Source: an uncultured Collinsella sp. (GTDB lineage: Bacteria > Actinomycetota > Coriobacteriia > Coriobacteriales > Coriobacteriaceae). From it: a stretch of 64,000 nt of DNA. This document shows, one piece after another, positions 24,334 through 33,216 of the stretch. The translations under genes and the position numbers were made by a program. The stretch lies in contig CAUBPS010000002.1 in assembly GCA_958437935.1 (NCBI GenBank), positions 62,001 through 126,000 on the forward strand. Direction: 5' to 3'. The first letter of the stretch is position 1; each line of letters starts with the position of its first letter. Under the pieces are notes generated by a model. That model ran no database searches and was not told where the DNA came from. It worked only from the letters and a program-made list of their open reading frames with translations.

Positions 24334-25644
24334 ATGGACGAACTATTTCACGTCAGTGAGCGCAAGTCCACAATCGGGACCGAACTTCGCGCTGGACTGA
24401 CAACATTCCTGGCGATGGCCTACATCATCGCCGTCAACCCCGCAGTGCTCTCGGGCGCTGGCATCGATGCGGGAGCGCTCGCCTGCGCCACCTGTCTGGG
24501 CGCTGGCATCATGACCATCTGCATGGGCATCTTCGCTAACCGCCCGCTCGCCTGCGCGTCGGGCTTAGGCGTCAACGCGATGATCGCTGGAATCACCACC
24601 ACCGTCTGCGGCGGTGACTGGCACGTGGCCATGAGCGTCATCTTCCTCGAGGGTATCGTCATCTTGCTGCTCGTGCTTTGTGGCCTGCGCGAGGCCATCA
24701 TGGACGCCATCCCGGTTGTCCTGCGTCACGCCATCTCGGTGGGTCTGGGCCTGTTCATCGCCATGATTGGCCTGTGCGATGCCGGCATTATCACCGCTGG
24801 CGCCGGTACACTCGTCGGTCTGGGCGACATCACCTCCCCCACCTTCATCGTCGGCATCATCTCCATCCTGGTGACGGTCGCCCTCGCCTGCCGCAACGTC
24901 CCCGGCTCGCTGCTCATCGGCATCGTCGTCGCCGTCATCGCCGGTATCCCCCTAGGTGTGACCCAGGCTCCGACCGGCATCATCGCCCCGCTCGACTTCT
25001 CGAGCATCGGTGGCCCTATCGCCGACGCCGGCGGCGTGCCCGCCATCGTCAAGGTCCTTACCGACCCCGCGCTCCTCGTCATCTCGTTCTCGCTGCTCAT
25101 GAGTGACTTCTTCGACACCATGGGCACCGCGATGGCCGTGGCCAAGCAGGGCGAGTTCCTCACCGACGACGGCAACGTCGAGAATATCAAGGAGATCTTG
25201 ATCGTCGACTCCGCCGCCGCTGCTGTGGGCGGTTTCATGGGCGTCTCCTCCATCACCACCTTCGTCGAGTCCACTTCCGGCGCCGCCGACGGTGGCCGCA
25301 CGGGTCTCACCTCCGTCACCACCGGCGTGCTGTTCATTCTCGCCGCGTTCTTCTCCCCCATCGTCACCATCGTTTCCAGCGCCGCCACCTGCGGTGCTCT
25401 GGTCTACGTCGGCTACCTCATGATGAGCGAGGCCTCCGAGATCGACTGGTCCGACGTGTCGCAGGGTTTCCCGGCGTTCATGATTGTCGCCGGCGTGCCC
25501 TTCACCTACTCCATCTCTGCCGGCATTGGCCTGGGCTTTATCGCCTACGTGGTCGTCGCGCTCTTTAAGGGCGAGGCCTCCAAGATCAAGCCGCTCATGT
25601 GGATCGCAGCCCTCGCCTTCCTCGTCTACTTCTTCGTGGCGTAA
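24334..25644 (+). CDS. AzgA-type purine (adenine/guanine/hypoxanthine) permease
   Basis: A 436-residue member of the nucleobase-cation symporter 2 superfamily, AzgA/PbuG branch. Seen: TELRAGLTTFLAMAYIIAVNP at the N-terminus (split here: ELRAGLTTFLAMAYIIAVNP), GLGVNAMIAG, the DFFDTMGT motif in the middle and SSITTFVESTSGAADGGRTG in the second half. It imports purine bases by proton symport. AAGGAAAGGG precedes the ATG at 24334; an upstream in-frame start at 24277 lacks support. A strong terminator follows. The upstream gap does not show a purine riboswitch. Confidence 0.93.
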   Translation: MDELFHVSERKSTIGTELRAGLTTFLAMAYIIAVNPAVLSGAGIDAGALACATCLGAGIMTICMGIFANRPLACASGLGVNAMIAGITTTVCGGDWHVAMSVIFLEGIVILLLVLCGLREAIMDAIPVVLRHAISVGLGLFIAMIGLCDAGIITAGAGTLVGLGDITSPTFIVGIISILVTVALACRNVPGSLLIGIVVAVIAGIPLGVTQAPTGIIAPLDFSSIGGPIADAGGVPAIVKVLTDPALLVISFSLLMSDFFDTMGTAMAVAKQGEFLTDDGNVENIKEILIVDSAAAAVGGFMGVSSITTFVESTSGAADGGRTGLTSVTTGVLFILAAFFSPIVTIVSSAATCGALVYVGYLMMSEASEIDWSDVSQGFPAFMIVAGVPFTYSISAGIGLGFIAYVVVALFKGEASKIKPLMWIAALAFLVYFFVA

Positions 25645-25671
25645 CGGCATAGTCTGCTAAAGCAAAACAAC

Positions 25672-25710
25672 AAGGCGCGGAATCGCATCGAGCGGCTCCG
25701 CGCCTTTCTT
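25672..25710 (+). terminator. Terminator of the purine permease
   Basis: AAGGCGCGGA and TCCGCGCCTT, 10-bp stem, then TCTTTT. Confidence 0.88.
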
Positions 25711-25781
25711 TTAGCGTCTGCCCCCGTGTCAGCGTGCGACAATTGAGGCTGTCAATATCACAACACCGAGAGAAGCCTGCC

Positions 25782-26447
25782 TTGGAAGCGCATCATAAGC
25801 AGATAACTGTTTATTCAGAGTGTGCGGAAGGCGCGCCCGTCATCTATCTCCCCGTGGTTATGGGCAACGGTAGTGAAGTCTACGAGCGCTGCCGAGAGCT
25901 CGACTGCCCGCCGTTCACCCTTGTCGCCATTGGAGGGCTCGATTGGAATCGCGAGCTGAGCCCCTGGGAATGCGACGGAACTATACGAGATGCCGAGCCC
26001 TTTGGCGGACAGGCTGCTGGTTTTCTTGACGAGTTGTTGAAGCAGATAATCCCCCAGGCCGAATCATCGCTCCCGCAACCGCCCGCCTGGCGCGGCGTTG
26101 CCGGCTACTCGTTGGCGGGTCTTTTTGCACTGTGGGCACTTTGGCAAACAGATGTCTTTGAGCGCGCAGCGAGTGCATCGGGGTCGCTGTGGTTCCCCGG
26201 CTTTATCGACTACGCGCGCGAGCGCACGATGACGGCTACGCCCGACGCCGCCTATCTGTCGCTCGGTAAAAAGGAAACCAAGACGCCCAACCGCATGATG
26301 CGGCACGTACTCGACGATACGCGCGCGATGGAAGAGCTGTTTATCGAGCGCGACATCCCAACAACGCTGGAGCTCAACCCCGGCAATCATTTTGCCCAAA
26401 CTGACCTGCGCATGGCGCGCGGCATCCACTGGATACTGACGCATTAA
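25782..26447 (+). CDS. Putative alpha/beta-hydrolase esterase (IroE/esterase-D-like)
   Basis: A ~221-residue cytosolic protein related to the putative esterase family that includes enterochelin esterase-like enzymes. The nucleophile motif is GYSLAG (G-x-S-x-G), followed by LFALWALW and the ASASGSLWFPGF segment typical of this family; the likely catalytic His is in LNPGNHF. The start is uncertain: TTG at 25782 gives a natural N-terminus, while GTG at 25734 extends it by 16 residues without a ribosome site. It follows the permease terminator and has its own terminator. No siderophore genes are nearby, so the substrate is unknown. Confidence 0.78.
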   Translation: MEAHHKQITVYSECAEGAPVIYLPVVMGNGSEVYERCRELDCPPFTLVAIGGLDWNRELSPWECDGTIRDAEPFGGQAAGFLDELLKQIIPQAESSLPQPPAWRGVAGYSLAGLFALWALWQTDVFERAASASGSLWFPGFIDYARERTMTATPDAAYLSLGKKETKTPNRMMRHVLDDTRAMEELFIERDIPTTLELNPGNHFAQTDLRMARGIHWILTH

Positions 26448-26488
26448 AAATGGCGTCCACGCGTACATGCGCATGGACGCCATTTTTT
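26448..26488 (+). terminator. Terminator of the esterase gene
   Basis: AAATGGCGTCCA and TGGACGCCATTT, perfect 12-bp arms, then TTTT. Confidence 0.9.
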
Positions 26489-26685
26489 GATTTAGCTGAA
26501 CACAACTACTATTCGACAGTCTCCTCGAGTTTAGATACGGCGGGCGTCGAGGATTGGGACATGGAAGTCCTTTCATGATGGAAGGGCGATCAGGCATATC
26601 GGATAACCTGCCCGAACGATACGATCCGAACCATTGTACGTGATACACCATGTCTCGCACGCGCCGCCACCTGCAAACGCTAGCG

Positions 26686-27819
26686 TTACTTCCAAACGCG
26701 CTCGGCAATGCGCTTGACCAGCGCGATCTTCGCCCATTGCTCGTCCTCGGTCAGCTTGTTGCCAATCTCGCAGCTGGCAAAGCCGCACTGGGGCGACAGG
26801 TACAGATTCTCGAGCGGCACGTACTTAGCGGCTTCGCGGATGCGCTCGACGATAACATCCTCGTTCTCGAGCTCTGCCGCCTTGGTGGTTACCAAGCCCA
26901 GCACGACCTTCTTGCCGGGAGCGACGTACTTGAGCGGCTCAAAGCCGCCGGCGCGCGGCGTGTCGAACTCTAGATAGAACGCGTCGACATCCTCGTGCGC
27001 AAACAGGTACGGTGCAATGGGATCGTAACCACCCTCGAAGGCATACGTGGAGTGATAGTTGCCGCGGCACACATGCGTGTTGATAACCAGATCGTCGGGC
27101 TTGCCCGCGATGGCGGCGTTGTTGAGCGCCACGCCCAGCTCGCTTACCTTTTGCAGGTCAACCGGACTCATGCTGGTCTTGGACACAAAGTCGGTATCGC
27201 AATAGATGCCCCAGGTGCAGTCATCAAATTGGATGTTGCGGCAGCCTGCTGCGTACAGGTCGGCGATCACCGTGCGATAAGCGGCCGCAATGGCGTCGGC
27301 AAGTTCCTCATCGGTCTTGTAGACGGCGCGCAGACTCTCCTGCTGTCCATCGCAGCGGTCGAGCGTAACCTCCGAGAACGTCTGGATCGGCGCCGGAATG
27401 GTTTGACGCGCGACCTGGCCCTCCCCCTCGAGCGCCTTGACAAACTTAAAATGCTCGACGAACGGGTGGTTCTCGCCGCTAATGGGACCGGTAACCACGG
27501 CGGTGTCGGCCGTCGTCTCCTCGTCATGGAACATATAACCCGTGCGTGAGGTGCGGCGCTCAATGCCGTTAAGGCCCCACATAAAATCGAGGTGCCAGTA
27601 GCTGCGGCGGAACTCGCCATCGGTAATCACCTGCAGGCCGGCGGCCTTCTGCTTGCCCACCAAATCGCGAATGGCATCGTCCTCGACGACCTTAAGGCCG
27701 GAAGCGTCGAGTTTACCCGCGACATAGGCGGCACGGGCGTCCTTTACAGCCTGCGGACGAAGAAAGCTGCCGACGATATCGGCGCGAAACGGCGCGTTCG
27801 GTTGAATCGAGGTACTCAT
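26686..27819 (-). CDS. MetE-family methyltransferase (YxjG/YxjH-like)
   Basis: A 377-residue protein matching the C-terminal catalytic half of cobalamin-independent methionine synthase, as in Bacillus YxjG/YxjH. Seen: ADIVGSFLRP at the start, QVITDGEFRR, the zinc-ligand motif NTHVCRGNY (His, Cys), YLEFD with a Glu, and the final zinc Cys in SPQCGFAS. It transfers a methyl group to homocysteine or a related thiol; the donor for the short family is not firmly known. GGGAG lies 6 bases before the ATG at 27819. It sits downstream of a LysR gene and behind a MET-box-like site, so it probably responds to methionine supply. Confidence 0.88.
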   Translation of the reverse strand: MSTSIQPNAPFRADIVGSFLRPQAVKDARAAYVAGKLDASGLKVVEDDAIRDLVGKQKAAGLQVITDGEFRRSYWHLDFMWGLNGIERRTSRTGYMFHDEETTADTAVVTGPISGENHPFVEHFKFVKALEGEGQVARQTIPAPIQTFSEVTLDRCDGQQESLRAVYKTDEELADAIAAAYRTVIADLYAAGCRNIQFDDCTWGIYCDTDFVSKTSMSPVDLQKVSELGVALNNAAIAGKPDDLVINTHVCRGNYHSTYAFEGGYDPIAPYLFAHEDVDAFYLEFDTPRAGGFEPLKYVAPGKKVVLGLVTTKAAELENEDVIVERIREAAKYVPLENLYLSPQCGFASCEIGNKLTEDEQWAKIALVKRIAERVWK

Positions 27820-27908
27820 AGATATCTCCCTTTGCATTGGTTGCTTTACTGGGACAGAGTATGAGCGCTCATATGACCATCGTAAAATATACGTTTATAA
27901 CAGTTTGA

Positions 27909-27925
27909 TATAGATGCTTCCTATA
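27909..27925. promoter_or_regulatory. MET-box-like operator
   Basis: TATAG-ATGCTTC-CTATA lies in a perfect 7-bp dyad GATATAG/CTATATC (27907-27927). Its length and outer five bases equal those of the streptococcal MtaR/CmhR MET-box (TATAG-N7-CTATA). It lies between the LysR gene and the methyltransferase, near a weak minus-strand promoter with TATATT as -10. Confidence 0.55.
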
Positions 27926-27974
27926 TCAGTCTGGACTGTCATAAAGAGACTTGAACCGCGCGGAGCACAGCAGC

Positions 27975-28871
27975 CTAGATATGCTGACGAATCGCGTCGA
28001 TATAGGCCCGACCGTAGCGCGTGAGCGTCGTGTTCTTGCGCGTGATGATGCCAATCTCCATGTACTCGTCCACGTCAAGCGGAATCGAGATAATGCCGGG
28101 GCCGTTGAGCTCGTGGCTGATCACGCCCGAGCATACCGTGTAGCCGTTGAGGCCCATGGCCAAATTGAACAACGTCGCACGGTCGCGCACGCGGATATTT
28201 TTGCGACGCTCGAACGTCGAGGTCAGCTCCTCGGAATAGTAAAACGAGTTGTAGCTGCCCTGCTCGTAGGACAGGAACGGGTAGTCTTCCAGATCCTCGA
28301 GCGTCACGCTGGAGCGGTCCGCCAGCGGATGGTCGGCGCAGACGAAGACATGCGGCGTGGCGCAGAAGAGCCCTTCGAACACGAGCTCGTTGGCCACCAG
28401 CATGCGCTCGATGACCTCGCGGTTATGCTCGGATAAGTACAGGATGCCCAGTTCGCTTTTCATATGCGCGACATCCTCGATAATCTCGTGAGTCTGCTCC
28501 TCGCGCAGGGTGAAGTCGTAACGCGCGGCATCGAACTCGCGGATCACGTCGACAAACGCGTTGACGGCAAAGGAATAATGCTGGCAGCTCACACTAAAGT
28601 GCGGCACCTGCTCGGATGCGCCCTTGTACTTGCCCTCGAGCAGGTCGGCCTGGTCGAGTACCTGGCGCGCATAGCCCAAGAAGGTCTCGCCCTCCTCGGA
28701 CACAATGACACCCTTGTTGGTGCGCTCAAAGATATGCACACCCATCTCGTTTTCGAGATCGCGGATCGATGCGGTAATCGAAGGCTGCGACACAAAGAGC
28801 CGGCGCGAGGCCTCGGTAATGCTGCCGCATTCGGCAACTTTGACGACATATCTGAGCTGCTGAAGCTTCAT
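27975..28871 (-). CDS. LysR-family regulator, MtaR/CmhR-like (methionine/cysteine type)
   Basis: A 298-residue LysR protein whose N-terminus (KLQQLRYVVKVAECGSITEA, then SRRLFVSQPSIT) closely resembles the CmhR/MtaR/FhuR regulators of sulfur amino acid genes in streptococci and lactococci. The effector domain has LREEQTHEIIEDV, SELGILYLSE and YEQGSYNSFYYSEEL, also typical of that group. GGGAG precedes the ATG at 28871. It follows a HAD phosphatase gene by 10 bases and lies upstream of the MetE-like gene, whose promoter has a MET-box-like dyad. The target assignment is inferred. Confidence 0.88.
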   Translation of the reverse strand: MKLQQLRYVVKVAECGSITEASRRLFVSQPSITASIRDLENEMGVHIFERTNKGVIVSEEGETFLGYARQVLDQADLLEGKYKGASEQVPHFSVSCQHYSFAVNAFVDVIREFDAARYDFTLREEQTHEIIEDVAHMKSELGILYLSEHNREVIERMLVANELVFEGLFCATPHVFVCADHPLADRSSVTLEDLEDYPFLSYEQGSYNSFYYSEELTSTFERRKNIRVRDRATLFNLAMGLNGYTVCSGVISHELNGPGIISIPLDVDEYMEIGIITRKNTTLTRYGRAYIDAIRQHI

Positions 28872-28881
28872 AGCTTTCTCC

Positions 28882-29790
28882 CTAGACGTTCGTGACGTCG
28901 AAACCTGTCACATCCATCTGACGCATAAACGGCGGCATTTCCCCCGTCGCAGCGCAGGCGGCAATCTGATGCAGAGCCCCGGCGACCGCATCGTCTGCCG
29001 CAGCGCCGATATGCCAGCGCGCGGCAGCCGTGACAGCCTCGTTGGCATTGGCGACTGCAACGGAGTTGGGAACGGCACCGATCATGGGCAGATCGTTATC
29101 GGAATCGCCAAATACGGCCACCTCATCGGGCGTCAGGTCCAAAGCGCGCGCCAACTCCAGCGCAGCGCAACCCTTGTCCCAACCTGCTGGAAGGATGTCA
29201 AACAGGCGCACTCGGTTGTTGGGAAACACAAGCGAGAGTTCCGGCACCTCAACGGCAACGCGCTCGCGTAGCTCCGCGAGCTCCTCACGCGAACGGGCAC
29301 TCCAGATATTCGCCTTGAACACCGGCGCGTCGTCGACGACAGGACGGCACGGGGCCTCTTCGCCTTTGAGCCATGCGTTGCCGCCCGACTCCATGGCGCG
29401 ACGAACGCGCTCGGGATCACTCGTCACGCAATAGGCATCGTTGCCCCAAAAGTCATCGCCCAGGCTATAGACTTTTAAAAATGTATCGTCGGTCTCTTGC
29501 TCCAGATAGTCGGCCAAACGCATCAGAGCATCGTTGTCGATCGCGTGCGAGGCGACTACTTCGCCGCCGACAAACATCACCTGGCCGTTACAGAACGCGC
29601 CAGTCGAAAAACACTCGGAACGATTTTTGAACATCCAGCCCATCGCGGACGGCTGACGACCCGAAACCGGACCAAAGTGCAGACCCGCCGCTTGCATGGC
29701 ATGAATACCCTCGATGGCGTAGTCGCTGGCGCCGTCATGCCCGGCTGGAATCAGCGTATCGTCCATATCGGTCAGCACAAGTTTGATCAT
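28882..29790 (-). CDS. HAD-superfamily hydrolase, Cof-type (class IIB)
   Basis: A 302-residue cytosolic phosphatase. The nucleophile motif is LTDMDDTLI near the N-terminus, motif 2 is the SGR of PVSGRQPS, and the metal motif is FGDSDNDLPMI. A class IIB cap lies between. Such enzymes dephosphorylate sugar phosphates, FMN or PLP; specificity cannot be predicted. GGGGAC precedes the ATG at 29790. It is the first gene of a minus-strand run with the LysR regulator 10 bases downstream, and diverges from the thiamine operon. Confidence 0.9.
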   Translation of the reverse strand: MIKLVLTDMDDTLIPAGHDGASDYAIEGIHAMQAAGLHFGPVSGRQPSAMGWMFKNRSECFSTGAFCNGQVMFVGGEVVASHAIDNDALMRLADYLEQETDDTFLKVYSLGDDFWGNDAYCVTSDPERVRRAMESGGNAWLKGEEAPCRPVVDDAPVFKANIWSARSREELAELRERVAVEVPELSLVFPNNRVRLFDILPAGWDKGCAALELARALDLTPDEVAVFGDSDNDLPMIGAVPNSVAVANANEAVTAAARWHIGAAADDAVAGALHQIAACAATGEMPPFMRQMDVTGFDVTNV

Positions 29791-29827
29791 GAGGTCCCCA
29801 TTCGTATCGGTCCTACCTATTGTAACG

Positions 29828-29862
29828 ACCTGCCAAAATAAACCTGTCCCTTTTTGGCAGGT
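29828..29862. repeat. Palindromic repeat of the GTCCC family
   Basis: ACCTGCCAAAA and TTTTGGCAGGT (11 bp) enclose TAAACCTGTCCCT. It is nearly identical to 50410-50446, 20 kb away. Confidence 0.75.
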
Positions 29863-29887
29863 GCGTTAGTATAGGGAACAACAGATT

Positions 29888-29983
29888 CGATGCGGGAGTG
29901 CCGGCGGTGCAAACCACAAGGCTGAGAGGGCATAGGGCCCAATCCTTTGAACCTGTCAGTTAATGCTGGCGTAGGGAGCATGC
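29888..29983 (+). ncRNA. TPP riboswitch (thi-box)
   Basis: The thiamine pyrophosphate aptamer is clear: GCGGGAGTGCC at the 5' side, the invariant GGCTGAGAGGG, CAATCCTTTGAACCTG, then TTAATGCTGGCGTAGGGAGCA. It is followed within 11 bases by an intrinsic terminator and then thiM, so TPP binding should stop transcription of the thiM-yqgV-thiE operon. Confidence 0.97.
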
Positions 29984-29993
29984 CGCCTTTACA

Positions 29994-30023
29994 GGGGCGC
30001 TGTCTATGCACAGCGCCCCTTTT
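29994..30023 (+). terminator. Riboswitch-controlled terminator
   Basis: GGGGCGCTGT and ACAGCGCCCC pair perfectly around CTATGC, followed by TTTT. It is the expression platform of the TPP riboswitch. Confidence 0.93.
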
Positions 30024-30045
30024 CTATGCCAAGGAGGCATGTGCA

Positions 30046-30885
30046 GTGATTGATTCGGAACAGTTTAAGCAGCATATGGTCAAGGCCGTGGAGGAGATTC
30101 GCGCCACCAATCCGATGGCCGGCTCCATCACCAACACGGTGACGATCGACTTTGTCGCCAACGCGCAGCTCGCCGTGGGCGGTTCGGCCGCCATGGTCTA
30201 TCTTCCCGACGAGGGCGAGGCACTCGTTGCCGGCGGCGGCGCCATCTATCTCAACATGGGCACGCTCTTCCCCATCTACGAGCAGACGATTCCCCGCGCG
30301 GCCAAGGCGGCACACGACGCCGGCAAGCCCTGGGTGCTCGATCCGGTGGGCCTGGGTATCGGTAGCCTGCGCACCCAGCTGGTAAACGAGCTCAAGCAGT
30401 ACAAGCCCGCCATCGTACGCGGCAACGCCTCCGAGATCATCGCACTCGCCGGCCTGTGGGGTCTTGAGGGCGAGGCGGCTGATATGAGCCGCGTGCGCGG
30501 TGTCGATACCACCGACACGGTCGACGCCGCCCGCGCCGCCGCCGTGGCGCTCGCCCGCTACACCGGCGGCGCCGTGGTCGTCTCGGGCGAAGTCGACCTG
30601 ATCACCGACGGCACGACCGTGGCCAAGTCCCACGGCGGCAGCCCGCTCATGTCCAAGATCACCGGCTGCGGCTGCTCGCAGGGCGGCGTGCTGGCCGTGT
30701 ACGCCTGTGCCACCGACCCGTTTACGGCAGCCGTCTGCGGCACCGCCGTCTACAACGTGGCCGGCACGCGTGCCGCCGCCGTCGCCGATGCCCCGGCAAG
30801 CTTTAAGGTCGCCTTTATCGACGAGCTCTACCGCGCAACCGCCCAGGACATTGCCGATAACCAACTCGAGCTCGAGGAGGCATAG
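30046..30885 (+). CDS. thiM: Hydroxyethylthiazole kinase
   Basis: Salvage kinase that phosphorylates 4-methyl-5-(2-hydroxyethyl)thiazole for thiamine synthesis. The 279-residue ribokinase-like protein has NPMAGSITNTVT, the PWVLDPVGLG strand, IVRGNASEI and the anion-hole/catalytic Cys segment ITGCGCSQGG. The GTG at 30046 is chosen because AAGGAGG lies 8 bases upstream and the protein then starts as family members do; the longer open frame would run through the riboswitch terminator. It begins a three-gene operon under TPP control. Confidence 0.96.
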   Translation: MIDSEQFKQHMVKAVEEIRATNPMAGSITNTVTIDFVANAQLAVGGSAAMVYLPDEGEALVAGGGAIYLNMGTLFPIYEQTIPRAAKAAHDAGKPWVLDPVGLGIGSLRTQLVNELKQYKPAIVRGNASEIIALAGLWGLEGEAADMSRVRGVDTTDTVDAARAAAVALARYTGGAVVVSGEVDLITDGTTVAKSHGGSPLMSKITGCGCSQGGVLAVYACATDPFTAAVCGTAVYNVAGTRAAAVADAPASFKVAFIDELYRATAQDIADNQLELEEA

Positions 30886-30888
30886 GCC

Positions 30889-31230
30889 ATGTCCGAGCCC
30901 ACAACCAATGCCGGCATGAACACGCTCGTCGCCGTGGCCATCGCCCCGTGCGGCACCGGCGATGAGCTCTCCGCCGAGGTCGCCGAGGTCGTGCGCGTCA
31001 TACGCGAGAGCGGCCTTCCCAACCGCACCACCTCGATGTTTACCGAGATCGAAGGCGACTGGGACGAGGTCATGCAGGTCGTGCGCGACGCGACCTTTGT
31101 TCTGGCAAACAAGGGCATCCGCACCGAAGTCGTGCTCAAAGCCGATATTCGTCCCGGATTTACCGACACCATGACCGGCAAGCTCGAGCGCATGGAAGCA
31201 CAGATCAAGAAGCAGGAGGAAGCACGATGA
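30889..31230 (+). CDS. YqgV/MTH1187-type thiamine-binding protein
   Basis: A 113-residue protein of the thiamine-binding (DUF77) family. It has the ferredoxin-like core with VAIAPCGTG, the GLPNRTTSMFTEIEGDWDEVM segment (here SGLPNRTTSMFTEIEGDW) and VLKADIRPG. These small proteins bind hydroxymethylpyrimidine or thiamine and often lie in thi operons. It starts 3 bases after thiM and its TGA overlaps the thiE ATG, so the three are translationally coupled. Confidence 0.88.
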   Translation: MSEPTTNAGMNTLVAVAIAPCGTGDELSAEVAEVVRVIRESGLPNRTTSMFTEIEGDWDEVMQVVRDATFVLANKGIRTEVVLKADIRPGFTDTMTGKLERMEAQIKKQEEAR

Positions 31231-31922
31231 GCATCCGCGACAACCTTGATATCTCGGCCTATCTAGTACTCGGCCCCGAAAACACGCTGGGACGCCCCGT
31301 GGGCGATGTGGTGGCCCAGGCGCTCGACGCAGGCTTTACCTGCATCCAGGTGCGCTCCAAGGTGGCAAGCGCCCGCGAGATCATCGCACTGACCGGCGAC
31401 GCCGCGCAGGCAATCGCACAGGCTGGCAAGACCGGTCAGGTCGCCCTGTTAATCGACGACCGCCTGGACTGCGTACTCGCCGCGCGCGAGCAGGGTATTG
31501 CTGTCGATGGCGTGCATGTAGGCCAGAGCGATATTCCCGTCGAGGTCTGCCGCAAACTTTTGGGCCCCGATGCCATCGTGGGCCTTTCGGCCCGTTGCGA
31601 GGAGATGCTCGAGTACGTCAAGACCGCCGACATGAGCCTGGTCGACTACCTGGGCATCGGCCCGCTCCACGAGACCGAGACCAAGCGCGACTGCGGACGC
31701 GCAGCCGATGGCTCCATCATCACCAAGAGCTTTGAGGATCTGGCCGCACTCCACGCGGCAAGCCCCGTGCCCATCGTAGTGGGCGGCGGCGTCAAGACGG
31801 CCGACCTGCCGCAGCTCAAGGCCACCGGCGTCGATGGCTTCTTTGTGGTAAGCGCCGTCTGCAGTGCCGACGACCCCCACGCTGCCGCCAAGGAGCTTGT
31901 CGACACCTGGCAGCAGGCATAA
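31227..31922 (+). CDS. thiE: Thiamine-phosphate synthase
   Basis: Joins HMP pyrophosphate and thiazole phosphate to thiamine monophosphate. The 231-residue TIM barrel has IQVRSK at the pyrophosphate site (family IQLREK), LLIDDRLD, GVHVGQSD, VGLSARCEEM and DYLGIGPLHETETKRD, then VVGGGVK. It overlaps the upstream gene by 4 bases (ATGA). No thiD, thiC, thiG or thiL is in the window; with thiM this is a salvage module. Confidence 0.96.
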   Translation: MSIRDNLDISAYLVLGPENTLGRPVGDVVAQALDAGFTCIQVRSKVASAREIIALTGDAAQAIAQAGKTGQVALLIDDRLDCVLAAREQGIAVDGVHVGQSDIPVEVCRKLLGPDAIVGLSARCEEMLEYVKTADMSLVDYLGIGPLHETETKRDCGRAADGSIITKSFEDLAALHAASPVPIVVGGGVKTADLPQLKATGVDGFFVVSAVCSADDPHAAAKELVDTWQQA

Positions 31923-31965
31923 GCCTAGGCCGAGCAGCTGCTCCGCAGCCTCATATCTTCAATAG

Positions 31966-32015
31966 CGGAAAGCGCATCCCAGTTTGGACCTCCATTCCGG
32001 GATGCACTTTCCGCA
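31966..32015. terminator. Hairpin between thiE and patatin gene
   Basis: GCGGAAAGCGCATCCC and GGGATGCACTTTCCGC form a 16-bp stem with one mismatch in a convergent gap. A T-run is lacking; terminator role inferred. Confidence 0.6.
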
Positions 32016-32023
32016 TGCGACCC

Positions 32024-32893
32024 TTACCCCGCCAGATATGCTTCCAACGCCGGCAAAGTCGCCTCCGCATCGCGGCGACCGACCTGGTAGATGCGCTCGA
32101 GCTCATCCGGTTCGCGGCATAGCGACGGCACCTTCACCGATTCGCTCGGACGCACCACAAAGATATCGCCGGCGGCCTCACGACGTGCCAGGTCATCGAG
32201 CGTGGTATTGTAAACCTCATGCCGGTGCTCAAGCGCTGCGACAAACTCCGGGTAGTGACGGAACACGCGACGCAGCATGGGCATCACGCTGTTGGGCTGC
32301 TTCACAAAGCCCGCCGGCTGCGTGAGTACCACGATATTGCGGTCATACCCCTGTGAAAACAACCAAGCGCTGGGAATGGAATCGGCCACGCCACCATCCA
32401 GATACTTATGCCCGTCAATAGCAACGGGACGCGTCGCCACAGGAATCGCCGACGATGCCCGGATCCACTCGATATCCCTCTCGTCGCCATAGGGCAGGTC
32501 GTGGTAGACGGCCTTGCCCGTCTCGATATCAGTACACACGCACGTAAACCGCATGGGACAGGCGCGATACGCCTCCAAGTCAATGGGATCGCGCTCGATA
32601 GGCACCTCGTGATAGGCAAAATCGGCATTGAACATATCGCCGGTCCGCAGCCAGCTTGCTACACCCGCATAGCGCTTATCGGCACAATAGGCCTTGTTAT
32701 AGCGAATGGCACGGCCGATCTGGCGCGATTTAAAGTTGTAGCCAAACGCCGCGCCCGCCGAGACACCCACCATATGGTCGCAGGTCAAACCGTGCTCCAT
32801 CCAAACGTCGAGCACGCCCGCCGTATACATACCGCGGTAGCCGCCTCCCTCGAGCGCCAGCCCCACCGTGCGCGTCATATTTGGCTGTGCCAT
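32024..32893 (-). CDS. Patatin-like phospholipase
   Basis: A 289-residue patatin-family acyl hydrolase. The oxyanion segment GGGYRGMY, nucleophile GVSAGA (G-x-S-x-G) and the catalytic Asp in DGGVAD form a complete Ser-Asp dyad. No signal peptide or helix, so cytosolic or membrane-peripheral. The ATG at 32893 has GGAG 8 bases upstream and gives the usual short lead to the GGG loop; an upstream ATG at 32977 lacks a ribosome site. Bacterial patatins of this small type may turn over membrane lipids; substrate unknown. Confidence 0.9.
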   Translation of the reverse strand: MAQPNMTRTVGLALEGGGYRGMYTAGVLDVWMEHGLTCDHMVGVSAGAAFGYNFKSRQIGRAIRYNKAYCADKRYAGVASWLRTGDMFNADFAYHEVPIERDPIDLEAYRACPMRFTCVCTDIETGKAVYHDLPYGDERDIEWIRASSAIPVATRPVAIDGHKYLDGGVADSIPSAWLFSQGYDRNIVVLTQPAGFVKQPNSVMPMLRRVFRHYPEFVAALEHRHEVYNTTLDDLARREAAGDIFVVRPSESVKVPSLCREPDELERIYQVGRRDAEATLPALEAYLAG

Positions 32894-33216
32894 GCGACCA
32901 TCTCCGTTCCTGCGTTTAAAACCGGGACAAGTATACCCGTCAACATATATCGTCTCAGTCGCATTTTTATCGGACATCGCATCGTCGCGCTACCATTTGT
33001 CGAATAATAGCCGCCCACAGCATGTGCACCCATATATAATTCTGCACTGTTGTTTATACTACTCAGCAGTTATCAACAGCGAACATTAGCCGGTAAATTA
33101 ACCCAACAACGCAGCGAGGCGGGGGCTTGGATACACGTAAAGCGCCGAACAACAACGCGTGTGCACAACGAGCTCGCCCGACGCAATTCGCCCGACCTCA
33201 GAAAGCCGCTTACGAC

